DNA of 64,000 nucleotides from an uncultured Anderseniella sp. (GTDB lineage Bacteria > Pseudomonadota > Alphaproteobacteria > Rhizobiales > Aestuariivirgaceae): positions 124,001 through 188,000 of the forward strand of contig CANKYU010000001.1 of NCBI GenBank assembly GCA_947488295.1, given 5' to 3'. The position numbers were made by a program, and so were the translations under genes. How positions within the stretch are numbered: position 1 is the first letter of the stretch; each line of letters starts with the position of its first letter. This document shows, piece by piece, positions 51,404-60,470 of this stretch. The notes beneath the pieces are model-generated. The model ran no database searches. It was not told where the DNA came from and saw only the letters and a program-made list of their open reading frames with translations.

Positions 51404-52834
51404 ATGACCGCATTGCTGTTGTATTGTCTGGTGATCGCGACGCTCAGCTCGGTCGCGTTGCTGACGAGAATTGGGAAACTGCCGGTATTCTGGATATTTG
51501 CACCCTGGATAGCAGCATTTGCGCCGGTCTGGCTTGGCGTAATCCAGTATACCAACCCTCCGGTAAGAGCTGAAGTTGCCGTCTTTGTCCTGAGTCATCT
51601 GCTCATTGTCTGCTTTGGTTATGCGGTGGCGTTCTCCGCAAGACGCAATTCCGGTGTAACCGTCACCGCACAGGGCGCCGCACCCCGGCAGGACGAGATA
51701 ACGCCGGCGCAATTGCGGAGGATGGAATTCACCAGGATCGCGCCGGTTATTGATGGTCTCGTTCTAATGGGATGCGCCGGTTCGGCACTGTTTATCATTG
51801 ACGCATTGTTTGTTTCCGGATTTGCGACAGGAGATGCCTTTGAAACGCGGTTCAACTATATTGAATCGGGCAGCAGCAATCTCGGCCGCCTGGCGCCCAT
51901 GCTTGCCGGCGGGTGTTACGTTGCACTGATCGCGATCTTCTGGTTCGGGGGCTCGACACTCAGCGGGCGTCTGCCATGGTACGCTGCCGCGGCAGTATCC
52001 GTTACCGCGTTTTCAGTCTTGTCGGCGGGACGGCAGGCGATCTTCCAGTTTCTCCTGTTCAGCCTGATCGCGTGGCTGCTGACCCGGAACACCGTTCGGA
52101 TCAACCGGACCAAGTTCAAGAAGTTCGTGGTGAGGTCAGTCTTTGCAGCGCTGGCCATTGCGCTGGTCTGGCAAATGGTGGCGCTTGCGAGCGAACGCAA
52201 CAGCGGACGGATTGTCGATATTACGGGCTACCTGCTGTTTATTTTCGGTGCGCAGCTTGATCTCGATGTGCTGGAATTCCTGCAGCGCCTGCCTGCGGAA
52301 TTGACCGTCGGACTGGTCACCGGCCTGCTGTATTTTTCCAGCCAGCTGTCATCGCTTGCGGCTTTCCTCGACGCAGCGGCATCGGACACATGGGCAACCG
52401 GGTTTGGTGCCTACCAGTTTCCGTGGTTATACCGGCGTTTCGAGATTCTGGGGATACCGACAGTTCTGGAAATCCTGGAATTTCGCCGGGACTACCTGCG
52501 TTCGGAGGGCTACATGTCGGTGTCATGGAGCACATCGCTTGCCGTATATGTGAATGATTTCGGCTACATTCCCTCGTTCATATATTCGTTCTGTGTCGGA
52601 CTGATCGGGGGCTCGCTTTACATCAGATATATCAGAACCAAGACGTTTTTCTCATTCTGCCTGATCATAGCAAGTTACTCCTACCTGTTTTACATGATCA
52701 TATTTCCATTGTCGTCCGACACCATATTCTTCTTCTTCGTATTGATTGTCTGGTTCCTGGACAGGCAATTCTTCCTAGGTGCTGACCGGCAGGTCACGAA
52801 CTGGGGATCCGATCCGAACCTGTCACGCACATGA
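51404..52834 (+). CDS. Polytopic membrane protein, oligosaccharide repeat-unit polymerase (Wzy-like)
   Basis: A 476-residue protein with about 11-12 helices. A large loop carries VLSAGRQAIFQFLLFSLIAWLL, and later GYMSVSWSTSLAVYVNDFGYIP followed by FIYSFCVGLIGGSLYIRY, a layout typical of Wzy polymerases, which are poorly conserved in sequence. It lacks the HNDYLE motif of the other ligase/polymerase at 37644, so the two belong to different subfamilies. It would join flipped repeat units in the periplasm. Only 75 bases separate it from the FkbM gene. Confidence 0.75.
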   Translation: MTALLLYCLVIATLSSVALLTRIGKLPVFWIFAPWIAAFAPVWLGVIQYTNPPVRAEVAVFVLSHLLIVCFGYAVAFSARRNSGVTVTAQGAAPRQDEITPAQLRRMEFTRIAPVIDGLVLMGCAGSALFIIDALFVSGFATGDAFETRFNYIESGSSNLGRLAPMLAGGCYVALIAIFWFGGSTLSGRLPWYAAAAVSVTAFSVLSAGRQAIFQFLLFSLIAWLLTRNTVRINRTKFKKFVVRSVFAALAIALVWQMVALASERNSGRIVDITGYLLFIFGAQLDLDVLEFLQRLPAELTVGLVTGLLYFSSQLSSLAAFLDAAASDTWATGFGAYQFPWLYRRFEILGIPTVLEILEFRRDYLRSEGYMSVSWSTSLAVYVNDFGYIPSFIYSFCVGLIGGSLYIRYIRTKTFFSFCLIIASYSYLFYMIIFPLSSDTIFFFFVLIVWFLDRQFFLGADRQVTNWGSDPNLSRT

Positions 52835-52907
52835 CACCGGTTGTCATCCAGGAGATCAGCCGTAAGCCGGTACTGCTGACAGGTTCGCGCCAGGCACCGT
52901 ATTTGTC

Positions 52908-53399
52908 TTGATACGTCACTTGCTCAATTTCATCCTGTGGGCGCTGCCGCCAACGCGCCTGTTCGGCTTGCGCCGGTTCCTTCTGGGACTGGCCGGTGTA
53001 ACGGTTTCCACGGATACCTGCTTTTGCGGCCATGGCTGGATATTCGGCAGGGGCCAGGTGGAAATCGGCAGCGGAACCTGGTTGAGTCCCGGTGTGATCA
53101 TCCATAGTCATCTCGATGCACCCGTTCAAATCAAGGATCGTTGCGACATCGGGCCAGGTGTCGAGTTTGTCACCGGTGGCCATGAAATAGGCACGGCGCA
53201 CAGGCGGGCAGGAGCGGGAACCGCTGAAGCGATCGTGATTGAAGCCGGCTGCTGGATCGGTGCAAAAGTTCTCATTCTGGGTGGCGTGACGGTTGGTGCC
53301 GGGTCGATTGTCGCAGCCGGTTCGGTTGTAACCGGTGACGTGCCGCCGAACACGCTTGTTGCCGGTGTGCCGGCCCGGAAAAAACGGGAACTGACGTAA
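52908..53399 (+). CDS. Hexapeptide-repeat acyltransferase (WcaF/NodL-like)
   Basis: A 163-residue left-handed beta-helix protein, with hexapeptide-type repeats in VEIGSGTWLSPGVIIHSH, VQIKDRCDIGPGVEF and IVIEAGCWIGAKVLILGGVTV, and the catalytic His in VTGGHEIG. It probably acetylates a sugar hydroxyl using acetyl-CoA. The start is a TTG at 52908; no ATG or GTG with a better context was found. Its stop TAA shares bases with the next ATG (TAATG). It lies among the glycosyltransferases, so the polymer is likely O-acetylated. Confidence 0.87.
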   Translation: MIRHLLNFILWALPPTRLFGLRRFLLGLAGVTVSTDTCFCGHGWIFGRGQVEIGSGTWLSPGVIIHSHLDAPVQIKDRCDIGPGVEFVTGGHEIGTAHRRAGAGTAEAIVIEAGCWIGAKVLILGGVTVGAGSIVAAGSVVTGDVPPNTLVAGVPARKKRELT

Positions 53400-54580
53400 T
53401 GCTGCCGAGGCGCAGGCTGATCATTCTGTGCAACGCACTGGATGATCGAACCAGGATTGAACGGGGCATTACCACTGACAGCCCGGCTGCGTCACGAAAG
53501 GTGTTTCTTGCTGCGCGCGCAATTGCGGCTACCGGGGTGAAACCCGTGGTTGTCAGCCTGGGGCGGGGCCGCGCCAACGGTTCCGGCGACAGATTTCCGA
53601 CCACTGTGCGGCGCCACCAGGGGGTTCCGGTTGTATATCTGCGCTTTTCGCATCGTCGGGTGATATCCGAGCTTGTGTCACTGTTTGCACCGATCGGCGT
53701 GCTCTGCAGACTACGCCGCCCGCCGGCCCGGAAAACGATTGTATTCTACAACCAGTTGCTGGCCTATCTGCCTGCCCTGGTTGCGGCCCGCCTGACAGGC
53801 TATTTCACCGTCCTGGATCTGGAGGACAGTGCCACGGGGCAGGGCGGCATGTCGGAGCGCCTGACCGATCTGATCAGACAACTGCCCTTTGAATGGCTTT
53901 GCCGCAGGGCGATGCTTGCCTGCAGCATGATCGCGCGCGAGACCCGGTTACGCCCGACCTTGTGCTACTACGGCACGGTTGAGCAATTGCAGGCGTCACG
54001 GGACTGGAGTGCGCCGCAGGTGCATGTGCTGCTGGGCGGAACCATTGCGCCGGATACAGGGGCTCTGCTGCTTGCTGACGCAATTTCCAGGCTGCGGCAG
54101 GAACAACCTGACTGGGTCAAATCGGTCGTGTTCGAGGTGACGGGCAAGGGACCATCCCTGCCGGCACTGGAAGAACTTGCGGCTGACCCGCGTGCGCCGA
54201 AACTCATCGTTCATGGCCGGACCACAGATGCTGAATATCGTGCGATCATCGAACGGGCCCATGTTGGCCTGGCGCTCAAGCCCAATACTGGTGACCTTGC
54301 CCATACAACATTTCCGTCAAAAGTCACGGAAATGGCAGCTGCGGGAATGCTGGTTCTGTCCACCGACATCAGCGATGTTCGCAAAGTTCTTGGCGACGGA
54401 GCCCGTTATCTGGAACGCGATGATGCGGCCCTGCTGGTGGAGCGCCTCGCTGAAATCGTGACCATGCGCACAGCGGCGTCTGAAAGTGCGGCATCGGGCA
54501 CAAGCAGCATTGCCGATATCTGCGCACCGCAACGTGCCGGAAAGCTGCTTGCCGATTTTCTGTTCCCGGAACCGGGGTGA
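53399..54580 (+). CDS. Glycosyltransferase, GT4-like (GT-B fold)
   Basis: A 393-residue enzyme with two Rossmann-like halves. The C-terminal donor site has KLIVHGRTTDAEYRAIIERAHVGLALKP and FPSKVTEMAAAGMLVLST, the GT4-type E-x7-E region in degenerate form; the first Glu of EAxxxGxP is replaced by the TEMAAAG context. The N-terminal half contains VFLAARAIAATGVKPVVVSLG and FYNQLLAYLPALVAARLTGY. It overlaps the acyltransferase stop, and the next gene starts 4 bases before its end. Sugar and acceptor unknown. Confidence 0.83.
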   Translation: MLPRRRLIILCNALDDRTRIERGITTDSPAASRKVFLAARAIAATGVKPVVVSLGRGRANGSGDRFPTTVRRHQGVPVVYLRFSHRRVISELVSLFAPIGVLCRLRRPPARKTIVFYNQLLAYLPALVAARLTGYFTVLDLEDSATGQGGMSERLTDLIRQLPFEWLCRRAMLACSMIARETRLRPTLCYYGTVEQLQASRDWSAPQVHVLLGGTIAPDTGALLLADAISRLRQEQPDWVKSVVFEVTGKGPSLPALEELAADPRAPKLIVHGRTTDAEYRAIIERAHVGLALKPNTGDLAHTTFPSKVTEMAAAGMLVLSTDISDVRKVLGDGARYLERDDAALLVERLAEIVTMRTAASESAASGTSSIADICAPQRAGKLLADFLFPEPG

Positions 54581-55725
54581 CCAAGCGACCCCGAATTCTG
54601 GTCTGGCAGCCGGTTCTGACCGATCACCTGGCCTATGTACTGGATGCACTTGGCAACGTAGCTGATGCAGACCTGGAAACAGTTGCCATCACGCACAATC
54701 AGGCGGAGCGGGTAAAGCAGGGCTGGCAGCCACTGGGCCTGGAGCACCTGAACCCCGCCATCCTGTCGCGCAACAAGTGGATCGGGCAGGTTGTCGGACT
54801 GTTGCGCCGCCGGCCTGACACGGTGCATCTGTTCTGCGGTCCGTTTGGCGATCTGCGGATTACCGTGGCGTTGCTGGCAGCGCTGGCCTTGCGGCGGAAA
54901 GTGTATGTTGTTTCCGAGCCATATTCGCCCTCGGCAACAGGATATCTGGAGGACGGAAACCGCTATATTGCCGGCCTGAAAGCCAGATTGAGGCCGTTTA
55001 TCTACAGGCTCTTCGGCATTGCTTTGCGTCGCCGAATGACTGGTGTTTTCGCGATTTCTCCCCTGGCAAGCCAGCAGTTCCGTGAAATGGGTGTGCCGGA
55101 AACGGCAATATTTCCGTTCGGTTATTTCGTGCCTTCTCCCGGCATCGACCCGGCACAGGCCGAGCAGGATGCAAACTCGGCTACCCGATTGAAACTGTGT
55201 TTTGTCGGCAGCCTGATCTTGCGCAAGGGCCTGCACCGCCTGATCCAGGCAACCAGGGCAGTGACAGGGTCTGCCGTATCACTGGATGTTTACGGGGCAG
55301 GTGACCCATCGAAATATGATATTGACGGCGACACGGTGAATTATTGCGGGTTGATCCCGTTTGGAACCGCAAGCACCGTGATGTCTGGATATGATGCCGT
55401 GGTTGTTCCTAGCGAGCACGACGGCTGGGGGGTGGTGGTAAACGAGGCATTGAGTGCCGGTGTCCCTGTTGTCGTCAGCAGGAATGTCGGTGCCTCGGCA
55501 ATGGTTGAAAAATTCGGGTGCGGTATTGTCTACGACCCTGAACAACCGGATGCACTGCACAAAGCGCTGACACGGCTGGCTTCAAATCCTGATGAATTGC
55601 CGGACCTGCAAGTCGCGACAAAAGTGTTGCAGCCGTTACTGGAGCCTGAGGTGGCAGGTCGCTACATGGCTGACGTGATGTTCGGCGCCACGGTGCCTTC
55701 GTGCCCGTGGTATGACTGTCCATGA
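54577..55725 (+). CDS. Glycosyltransferase, GT4 family
   Basis: A 382-residue GT-B enzyme. The donor-binding half has LCFVGSLILRKGLHRLIQA, then YDAVVVPSEHDGWGVVVNEALSAGVPVVVSR, with the characteristic Glu of NEALSAGVP; GCGIVYDPEQPDAL closes the fold. The N-terminal half has RILVWQPVLTDHLAYVLDAL. The GTG start overlaps the previous stop by 4 bases (GTGA), and its own stop overlaps the next ATG, so three transferases are coupled. The DGWG variant near the donor site is typical of several exopolysaccharide transferases. Confidence 0.9.
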   Translation: MTKRPRILVWQPVLTDHLAYVLDALGNVADADLETVAITHNQAERVKQGWQPLGLEHLNPAILSRNKWIGQVVGLLRRRPDTVHLFCGPFGDLRITVALLAALALRRKVYVVSEPYSPSATGYLEDGNRYIAGLKARLRPFIYRLFGIALRRRMTGVFAISPLASQQFREMGVPETAIFPFGYFVPSPGIDPAQAEQDANSATRLKLCFVGSLILRKGLHRLIQATRAVTGSAVSLDVYGAGDPSKYDIDGDTVNYCGLIPFGTASTVMSGYDAVVVPSEHDGWGVVVNEALSAGVPVVVSRNVGASAMVEKFGCGIVYDPEQPDALHKALTRLASNPDELPDLQVATKVLQPLLEPEVAGRYMADVMFGATVPSCPWYDCP

Positions 55726-56813
55726 GTAAGGACGGTGTCCGCCCGCTGCGGATAAGCCTGACCAATGTGACCGGCCTCGGCGCATCAGTCCTGGCCAAAT
55801 CACTGGTCACGGCGTTCGAAGCGTCTCCAAAAATCTGCGTCAGCAAATACTATGTCCCGGCAGCAAGTGAATTTGCGAAGTGCGGCTCCGCCGTTGCAGG
55901 CAAGCTCGATGTTTATCACCGCAAACTGCCCAATGCGATATCGCGAGTACTGGAATGCACGCTTCTTGCTCATTACTTTGATGGACCGGAACCGCTGCTG
56001 GTAATGGGCGATCTGCCCGTTGCCACCAAAGCCCGGCAGATTGTTTTCGTGCAATCGGCGCATCTCATCAGCGACGTCTCAAGCAACGGGCTGGTGGACA
56101 GTCTGCGGTATGAGATTGCCAGGATGATTCTGCGCCGCAACCAGCGCCATGTCGCTGCGTTTGTGGTGCAGAGCGAAATCATGCGTACCGGGCTGGTCGA
56201 GACCTACGGGATCGACCGGAAACGGGTCCATGTGGTGCCTCAACCCCCGCCGGCATGGCTGCTGGAAAGCGGCCTGGCCCGCCGGTCAGCGGACCGCAAA
56301 CGTGGCGACCGGCTGCGGCTGTTTTATCCGGCCGCTGCCTATCCCCACAAGAACCATGATCTGCTTGCAGGTGCGCAGGGAGACGCTTCATGGCCAGAAC
56401 TGGTCGATACCCTTACGCTTACAATCGAGCCGGGAATCCTTGCGTGGTCCGAGAGCTGGATTGACTGTGCCGGACAACTCGGCGCTGCCGCGGTTGTTGA
56501 GGCCTACAGGCGGTCAGATGCGCTGCTGTTTCTGTCAAGAACCGAAAGTTTCGGCTTCCCGCTGATCGAGGCGATGTGGGTGGGTTTGCCGATCGTGTGC
56601 CCGGATCTTCCCTATGCGCACACCCTGTGCGGAGATCAGGCAATCTATTTCGACCCGGATGATCTGGGCTCCCTTAAGTCGGCCCTGTCCGTTCTGCGCA
56701 CACAGCTTGATCAGGGCTGGTGGCCGGACTGGGCGGACCGGCTTGAGAAAATGCCATCCGGCTGGGATGACGTTGCCGACGCCTTCAGCGAGGTAGTGGC
56801 GTCAGTCGAGTGA
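55722..56813 (+). CDS. Glycosyltransferase, GT4-like
   Basis: A 363-residue GT-B enzyme. Donor-site features are RLRLFYPAAAYPHKNHDLLAG and YRRSDALLFLSRTESFGFPLIEAMWVGLPIVCPDLPYA, with the second Glu of the E-x7-E motif in PLIEAMWVGLP. The N-terminal half has TNVTGLGASVLAKSLVTAFE. It starts at an ATGA overlap with the previous gene and is the last gene of the plus-strand exopolysaccharide locus; the M10 protease gene that follows points the other way, 30 bases on. No terminator stem is visible in that short gap. Confidence 0.9.
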   Translation: MSKDGVRPLRISLTNVTGLGASVLAKSLVTAFEASPKICVSKYYVPAASEFAKCGSAVAGKLDVYHRKLPNAISRVLECTLLAHYFDGPEPLLVMGDLPVATKARQIVFVQSAHLISDVSSNGLVDSLRYEIARMILRRNQRHVAAFVVQSEIMRTGLVETYGIDRKRVHVVPQPPPAWLLESGLARRSADRKRGDRLRLFYPAAAYPHKNHDLLAGAQGDASWPELVDTLTLTIEPGILAWSESWIDCAGQLGAAAVVEAYRRSDALLFLSRTESFGFPLIEAMWVGLPIVCPDLPYAHTLCGDQAIYFDPDDLGSLKSALSVLRTQLDQGWWPDWADRLEKMPSGWDDVADAFSEVVASVE

Positions 56814-56843
56814 TCAGGAAGTGTGCGCCAGGATCATGCCGAA

Positions 56844-59800
56844 CTAGACCAGGCCAATACCGCCATCGCCGTTCAGGTCTGCTGCGAACAGGGTTTCCAG
56901 TCCGGTCAACTGGGTTTCCGGCACAGCATATGAACTTTCATAAACGCCTTCTGTATCGGTTTCCCAGACGACATAGCGGCCGTCGTCATGGTTCCACAAT
57001 ACCGCGAAACCATCATCTGTGGCCTCGGCCTGAACGGCGGACCAGCCGGCAAGTGTGGTCGGTCCGACATCGGCACTGTTGTATTCCAGGTTGATCGAAG
57101 CGCTGCCATCGTCGCTGACCTGATAGGCGCCGTTTGCGTCCACGGACAGCTGATAAGCACCATTGTCCTCGATGACACCGGTTGCTCCGTCGCCATCGAG
57201 GTCGGTCGCAAACAGGGTTTCCAGACCGGACAGTTCGGTATTCTGAACAGCGTAGGAACTCTGGTAAACGCCGGCAGCATCGGTCTGCCAGACCACGTAT
57301 CTGCCATCGTCATGGTTCCACAACACCGCAAAGCCGGTGTCGGAGGCTTCAGCCTGGACTGCGGACCAGCCGGCAAGTGTCGCAGGCCCCACATCACCAC
57401 CATTGTATTCAAGAACGACGGGCGGTCCGGCACCGTCGCCAATCTGATAGGCGCCGTCGCCGTTTACTGTCAGCTGATGAGTGCCGTTGTCCTCGATGAC
57501 GCCGGATCCGCCATCTCCGTCAAGATCAGTTGCGAACAGGGTTTCAATACTGCCCAGTTCGCTTTGATCAAGGCTGTATGAACTCTGATAGACGCCGTTT
57601 GTGTCTGTCTGCCAGACCACATAGCGGCCATCGTCATGGTTCCACAGTATCGCAAAGCCGTTGTCGTTGGCTTCGGCCTGGATCGCGGACCAGCCGGCAA
57701 AGGTGGTCGGTGTGACATCTGCACCACCGTATTCAAAAACCACAGGCGCTCCTGCGCCATCGCTTGCCTCGTAGGCACCGTTGCCATTGACAGCGAGCTG
57801 GTAGGTTCCATTGTCTTCAATGATTGCAAGTCCGCCGTCACCATCGAGATCAGTGGCGAACAACTCCTCGACCTGACCCAGCGCACTTTCCTCAAGGCTG
57901 TATGAACTCTGGTAGACGCCTTCTGCATCTGTCTGCCAGACGACATACCTGCCGTCGGTGTGCTGCCACAAAACAGCGAAACCGGTGTCGTTGGCCTCGG
58001 CCTGAAGAGCAGACCAGCCTGCCAGGGTTGCTGGCCCGACCGCTGAGCCGTTGTATTCAAGGTTGATCGGCGTTGCGACGCCGTTGCTGATCTGATAGGC
58101 ACCGGAGCCGTCCAAAGAGAGTGAGTACGCACCGTTGCTTTCGATCACGCCAATGCCGCCATTGCCGTTCAGGTCCGCCGCAAACATAACCTCTATGTCG
58201 TCCAGTGACTCTGCATCCTGGATTGCCGAACTCAGATAGTTGCCCGCTGCATCGGTCTGCCAGACGACGTACCTGCCATCGGTATGGTGCCACAACACGG
58301 TGAAGCCACTGGCGGTGGCCTCTGCCTGAATGGCGGACCAGCCGGCGAGGCTTGTCGGCCCCACATCACCGCCACCGTATGTGAGGATGACCGGCGCGCC
58401 CGTACCATCGCTGATCTGATAGAAACCATTGGCGTTCACTGCAAGCTGCACTGTGCCGTTGTCTTCGACGACATCAGCGTCGCTGGTGAAGACTTCAGAC
58501 AGCAAGACGCCATTGCTGTCGTAGTTTCTGATCCATTCAGACCAGTTTTCCACCATGTAGTAGTCATAGACCACCTGAGTACTGGTGGCGTCGTCGTTCA
58601 GCGTGCGGCGCTCGATCAGATTGTCATTGAGATCATAGGTATCGGTGATCGTTGCCCAGGTTTCGCTGCCGCTATCGCTGATCTGCACCTGAGACTGCTC
58701 AAAACTTTGGGCGGCAAGATCAAAATCCTGCCAGGTGTCATAGAAAAACAGGGTGTCCCAGCCGTCGCCGCCATTCAGATTGCCGAAGCTGTCTGCAGCA
58801 TCAAAAACAATGGTGTCATCGTCGGCACCGCCATCGATGATGTCGGCGTTGGCGCCGCCGTCGAGCCAGTCATTGCCCTCGCCACCGAGAAGCGTATCGG
58901 CACCCTGACCACCAAACAGCGTGTCATTGCCGCGGTTGCCGATCAGGGTGTCATTGCCGCCATTGCCGGTCAGCACATTGTCCAGATCATTGCCGGTCAG
59001 CACATCGTAACCGGAGCCGCCAATGGCGTTTTCGATGTCCACGTCATAGGCAATGGCCAGGTTGTAGTCGAGGCCGTTGGTGCTGGAATAGGAGCCGGCC
59101 ACCAGCGACAGGGTGGATGACAGTGACCAGCCTGACAGGTCTATCGTGTCGGTGCCGTCGCCGTCCCAGATGGTCAGGATCGGAGTCAGGTTGTTGTTGA
59201 AGTCGTAAATGGCGCCGCCGACGGTCGAATTGAAACCGTAGACCGTGTCGCCGGCGCGGGTGGTGTAGTCGGCACCATACATCTGCTGGATGGCGAGTAT
59301 GTCGTAGACCATCGGTGTCTGGGCGGAATTCTCCCAGATATAGGGGCTCCAGGTGTTGTTGTTACCCCAGTCGGCGCCGGTATTGTCGGCATCGAAATAG
59401 GACATGATGGTGTATTGCTGGCTGTCTTCGGCAAACTCCCAACCGGTCGACGTGTTGCCGTATTGCGGACTGCCGCCATTGTAATCGCCGCCATGGGACA
59501 GGCCAAGGGCGTGGCCGATCTCATGAACGAAGGTCGCGAAGCCGTGGCTGTTCAGGGTCGGCGTTATCAGGTCGTTGGACTGCTGCGAACTGTCGAAGTT
59601 GGTATTGAACCAGACAGATCCGTCGATGCTGCCATAGGTGCCGCCCTCATACCCGACATAACCGGTTCCCCAGGCGTGCGCATAGCCAATATTGGTCGTG
59701 GTATTGGACAGCTTGATATCCGCCGAATTGGCAGCACTTCCGGTGGCTTCGACAAACTCTGTCGCAACCAGATCATCCCACATGTTCATGGCAAGGCGAG

Positions 59801-60251
59801 CTGCGGTTTTCTGGGTTTCCGCAAATTCGCTCCAGCCCGATGCCTCGCCGAACCCGGAGGCGAAACTGGCACTGGTCGGAAAGCCATAGGTGATCGTCTG
59901 AGCGGTTTCACCGGAAAACTCGCGCCATTCGTTTGGCGCGGTGAAGCCTCCGCCGTAATCATAGTCGCTGTCGAGTTGGTCAACCAGAGCCTGGTTAAAG
60001 CCTTCGGAAACTCCGTTCGCAGTGCCGCCTTCGCCGGAACCGGCCTGCTGCGGCGCAGCGGCGGCATTGTCAGATACAAGGTCGGTCGACGAACCAAACG
60101 ACCCGGTGCCGGGCAATTCGACCAGCTGCCATGCCTGCTCTTCGGGCTGACCGGATGGGGAGGAGGCTTCCGACAAGCTCAAACCCAGCTGTTCCAGCAG
60201 GGCTGAGATCGTCATGGACGCACTGGAGTACTCGAAGCAGTGTTGGCACAT
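56844..60251 (-). CDS. Secreted M10 (serralysin-like) metalloprotease with RTX repeats and five W-containing C-terminal repeats
   Basis: A 1135-residue protein without a classical signal peptide, expected to leave by a type I secretion system. It starts MCQHC, a start I associate with alphaproteobacterial M10 proteins. The zinc site HEIGHALGLSH (59493-59525) and Met-turn region YTIMSYFD are complete, so the protease is probably active. RTX calcium repeats (GNGGNDTLIGNRGNDTLFGG, LLGGEGNDWLDGG) lie around 58815-59030. Five repeats of about 108 residues follow, each with GWSAxQAEA, a LWxHxDGRYVVWxTD core and a DLDGDGG end. Serralysins are usually about 480 residues; the repeat tail more than doubles the size. 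A second start at 60215 is possible. Confidence 0.92.
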   Translation of the reverse strand: MCQHCFEYSSASMTISALLEQLGLSLSEASSPSGQPEEQAWQLVELPGTGSFGSSTDLVSDNAAAAPQQAGSGEGGTANGVSEGFNQALVDQLDSDYDYGGGFTAPNEWREFSGETAQTITYGFPTSASFASGFGEASGWSEFAETQKTAARLAMNMWDDLVATEFVEATGSAANSADIKLSNTTTNIGYAHAWGTGYVGYEGGTYGSIDGSVWFNTNFDSSQQSNDLITPTLNSHGFATFVHEIGHALGLSHGGDYNGGSPQYGNTSTGWEFAEDSQQYTIMSYFDADNTGADWGNNNTWSPYIWENSAQTPMVYDILAIQQMYGADYTTRAGDTVYGFNSTVGGAIYDFNNNLTPILTIWDGDGTDTIDLSGWSLSSTLSLVAGSYSSTNGLDYNLAIAYDVDIENAIGGSGYDVLTGNDLDNVLTGNGGNDTLIGNRGNDTLFGGQGADTLLGGEGNDWLDGGANADIIDGGADDDTIVFDAADSFGNLNGGDGWDTLFFYDTWQDFDLAAQSFEQSQVQISDSGSETWATITDTYDLNDNLIERRTLNDDATSTQVVYDYYMVENWSEWIRNYDSNGVLLSEVFTSDADVVEDNGTVQLAVNANGFYQISDGTGAPVILTYGGGDVGPTSLAGWSAIQAEATASGFTVLWHHTDGRYVVWQTDAAGNYLSSAIQDAESLDDIEVMFAADLNGNGGIGVIESNGAYSLSLDGSGAYQISNGVATPINLEYNGSAVGPATLAGWSALQAEANDTGFAVLWQHTDGRYVVWQTDAEGVYQSSYSLEESALGQVEELFATDLDGDGGLAIIEDNGTYQLAVNGNGAYEASDGAGAPVVFEYGGADVTPTTFAGWSAIQAEANDNGFAILWNHDDGRYVVWQTDTNGVYQSSYSLDQSELGSIETLFATDLDGDGGSGVIEDNGTHQLTVNGDGAYQIGDGAGPPVVLEYNGGDVGPATLAGWSAVQAEASDTGFAVLWNHDDGRYVVWQTDAAGVYQSSYAVQNTELSGLETLFATDLDGDGATGVIEDNGAYQLSVDANGAYQVSDDGSASINLEYNSADVGPTTLAGWSAVQAEATDDGFAVLWNHDDGRYVVWETDTEGVYESSYAVPETQLTGLETLFAADLNGDGGIGLV
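56847..58472 (-). repeat. Five coding tandem repeats of about 324 bp (W-containing exoprotein module)
   Basis: Unit boundaries, read from the start of each xIExNG motif, are 58472-58149, 58148-57825, 57824-57501, 57500-57177 and 57176-56847. The first four are exactly 324 bases and the last slightly longer, including the C-terminus. Each unit encodes I/VEDNGxYQLxV, a GAYQxSDG segment, GPxxLAGWSAxQAEA, FAVLWxHxDGRYVVWQTD, YxSSY, and LETLFATDLDGDGG. Copies differ at many positions, so the array is old or has been diversified. From memory it resembles the Pfam W_rich_C domain of cyanobacterial secreted proteins; this is unchecked. Confidence 0.88.
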
Positions 60252-60384
60252 ATTCTAGTCGTTTCTCTAAAATCCGGGGCCGGACTACACCGGGCATCGG
60301 TAAGATGGTAGGTCTGCGAGTGTTAAATTGATCCGACGAAACATGATCAAATTTTAGTCAATCAGCAGCCGGTTGACCCTGTGG

Positions 60385-60425
60385 CCCTGTGATCCGCAAA
60401 GCCACAATGGCGAACGGATCACGGG
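60385..60425. repeat. Dyad in the gap between the two giant exoprotein genes
   Basis: GTGATCCG (60389-60396) and CGGATCAC (60415-60422) pair perfectly, extended by CCC/GGG with a one-base bulge; GCC/GGC inside gives a second stem. It follows the CAP-protein stop (60471) on the minus strand by about 45 bases. There is no U-run on that side, so it may be an mRNA end stabiliser or a regulator site for the protease gene rather than an intrinsic terminator. The 219-base gap has no gene. Confidence 0.35.
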
Positions 60426-60470
60426 ATGCGGGGCAATGTCAGGTTGGCAGACGGTGTTGCCGCCAGATTG

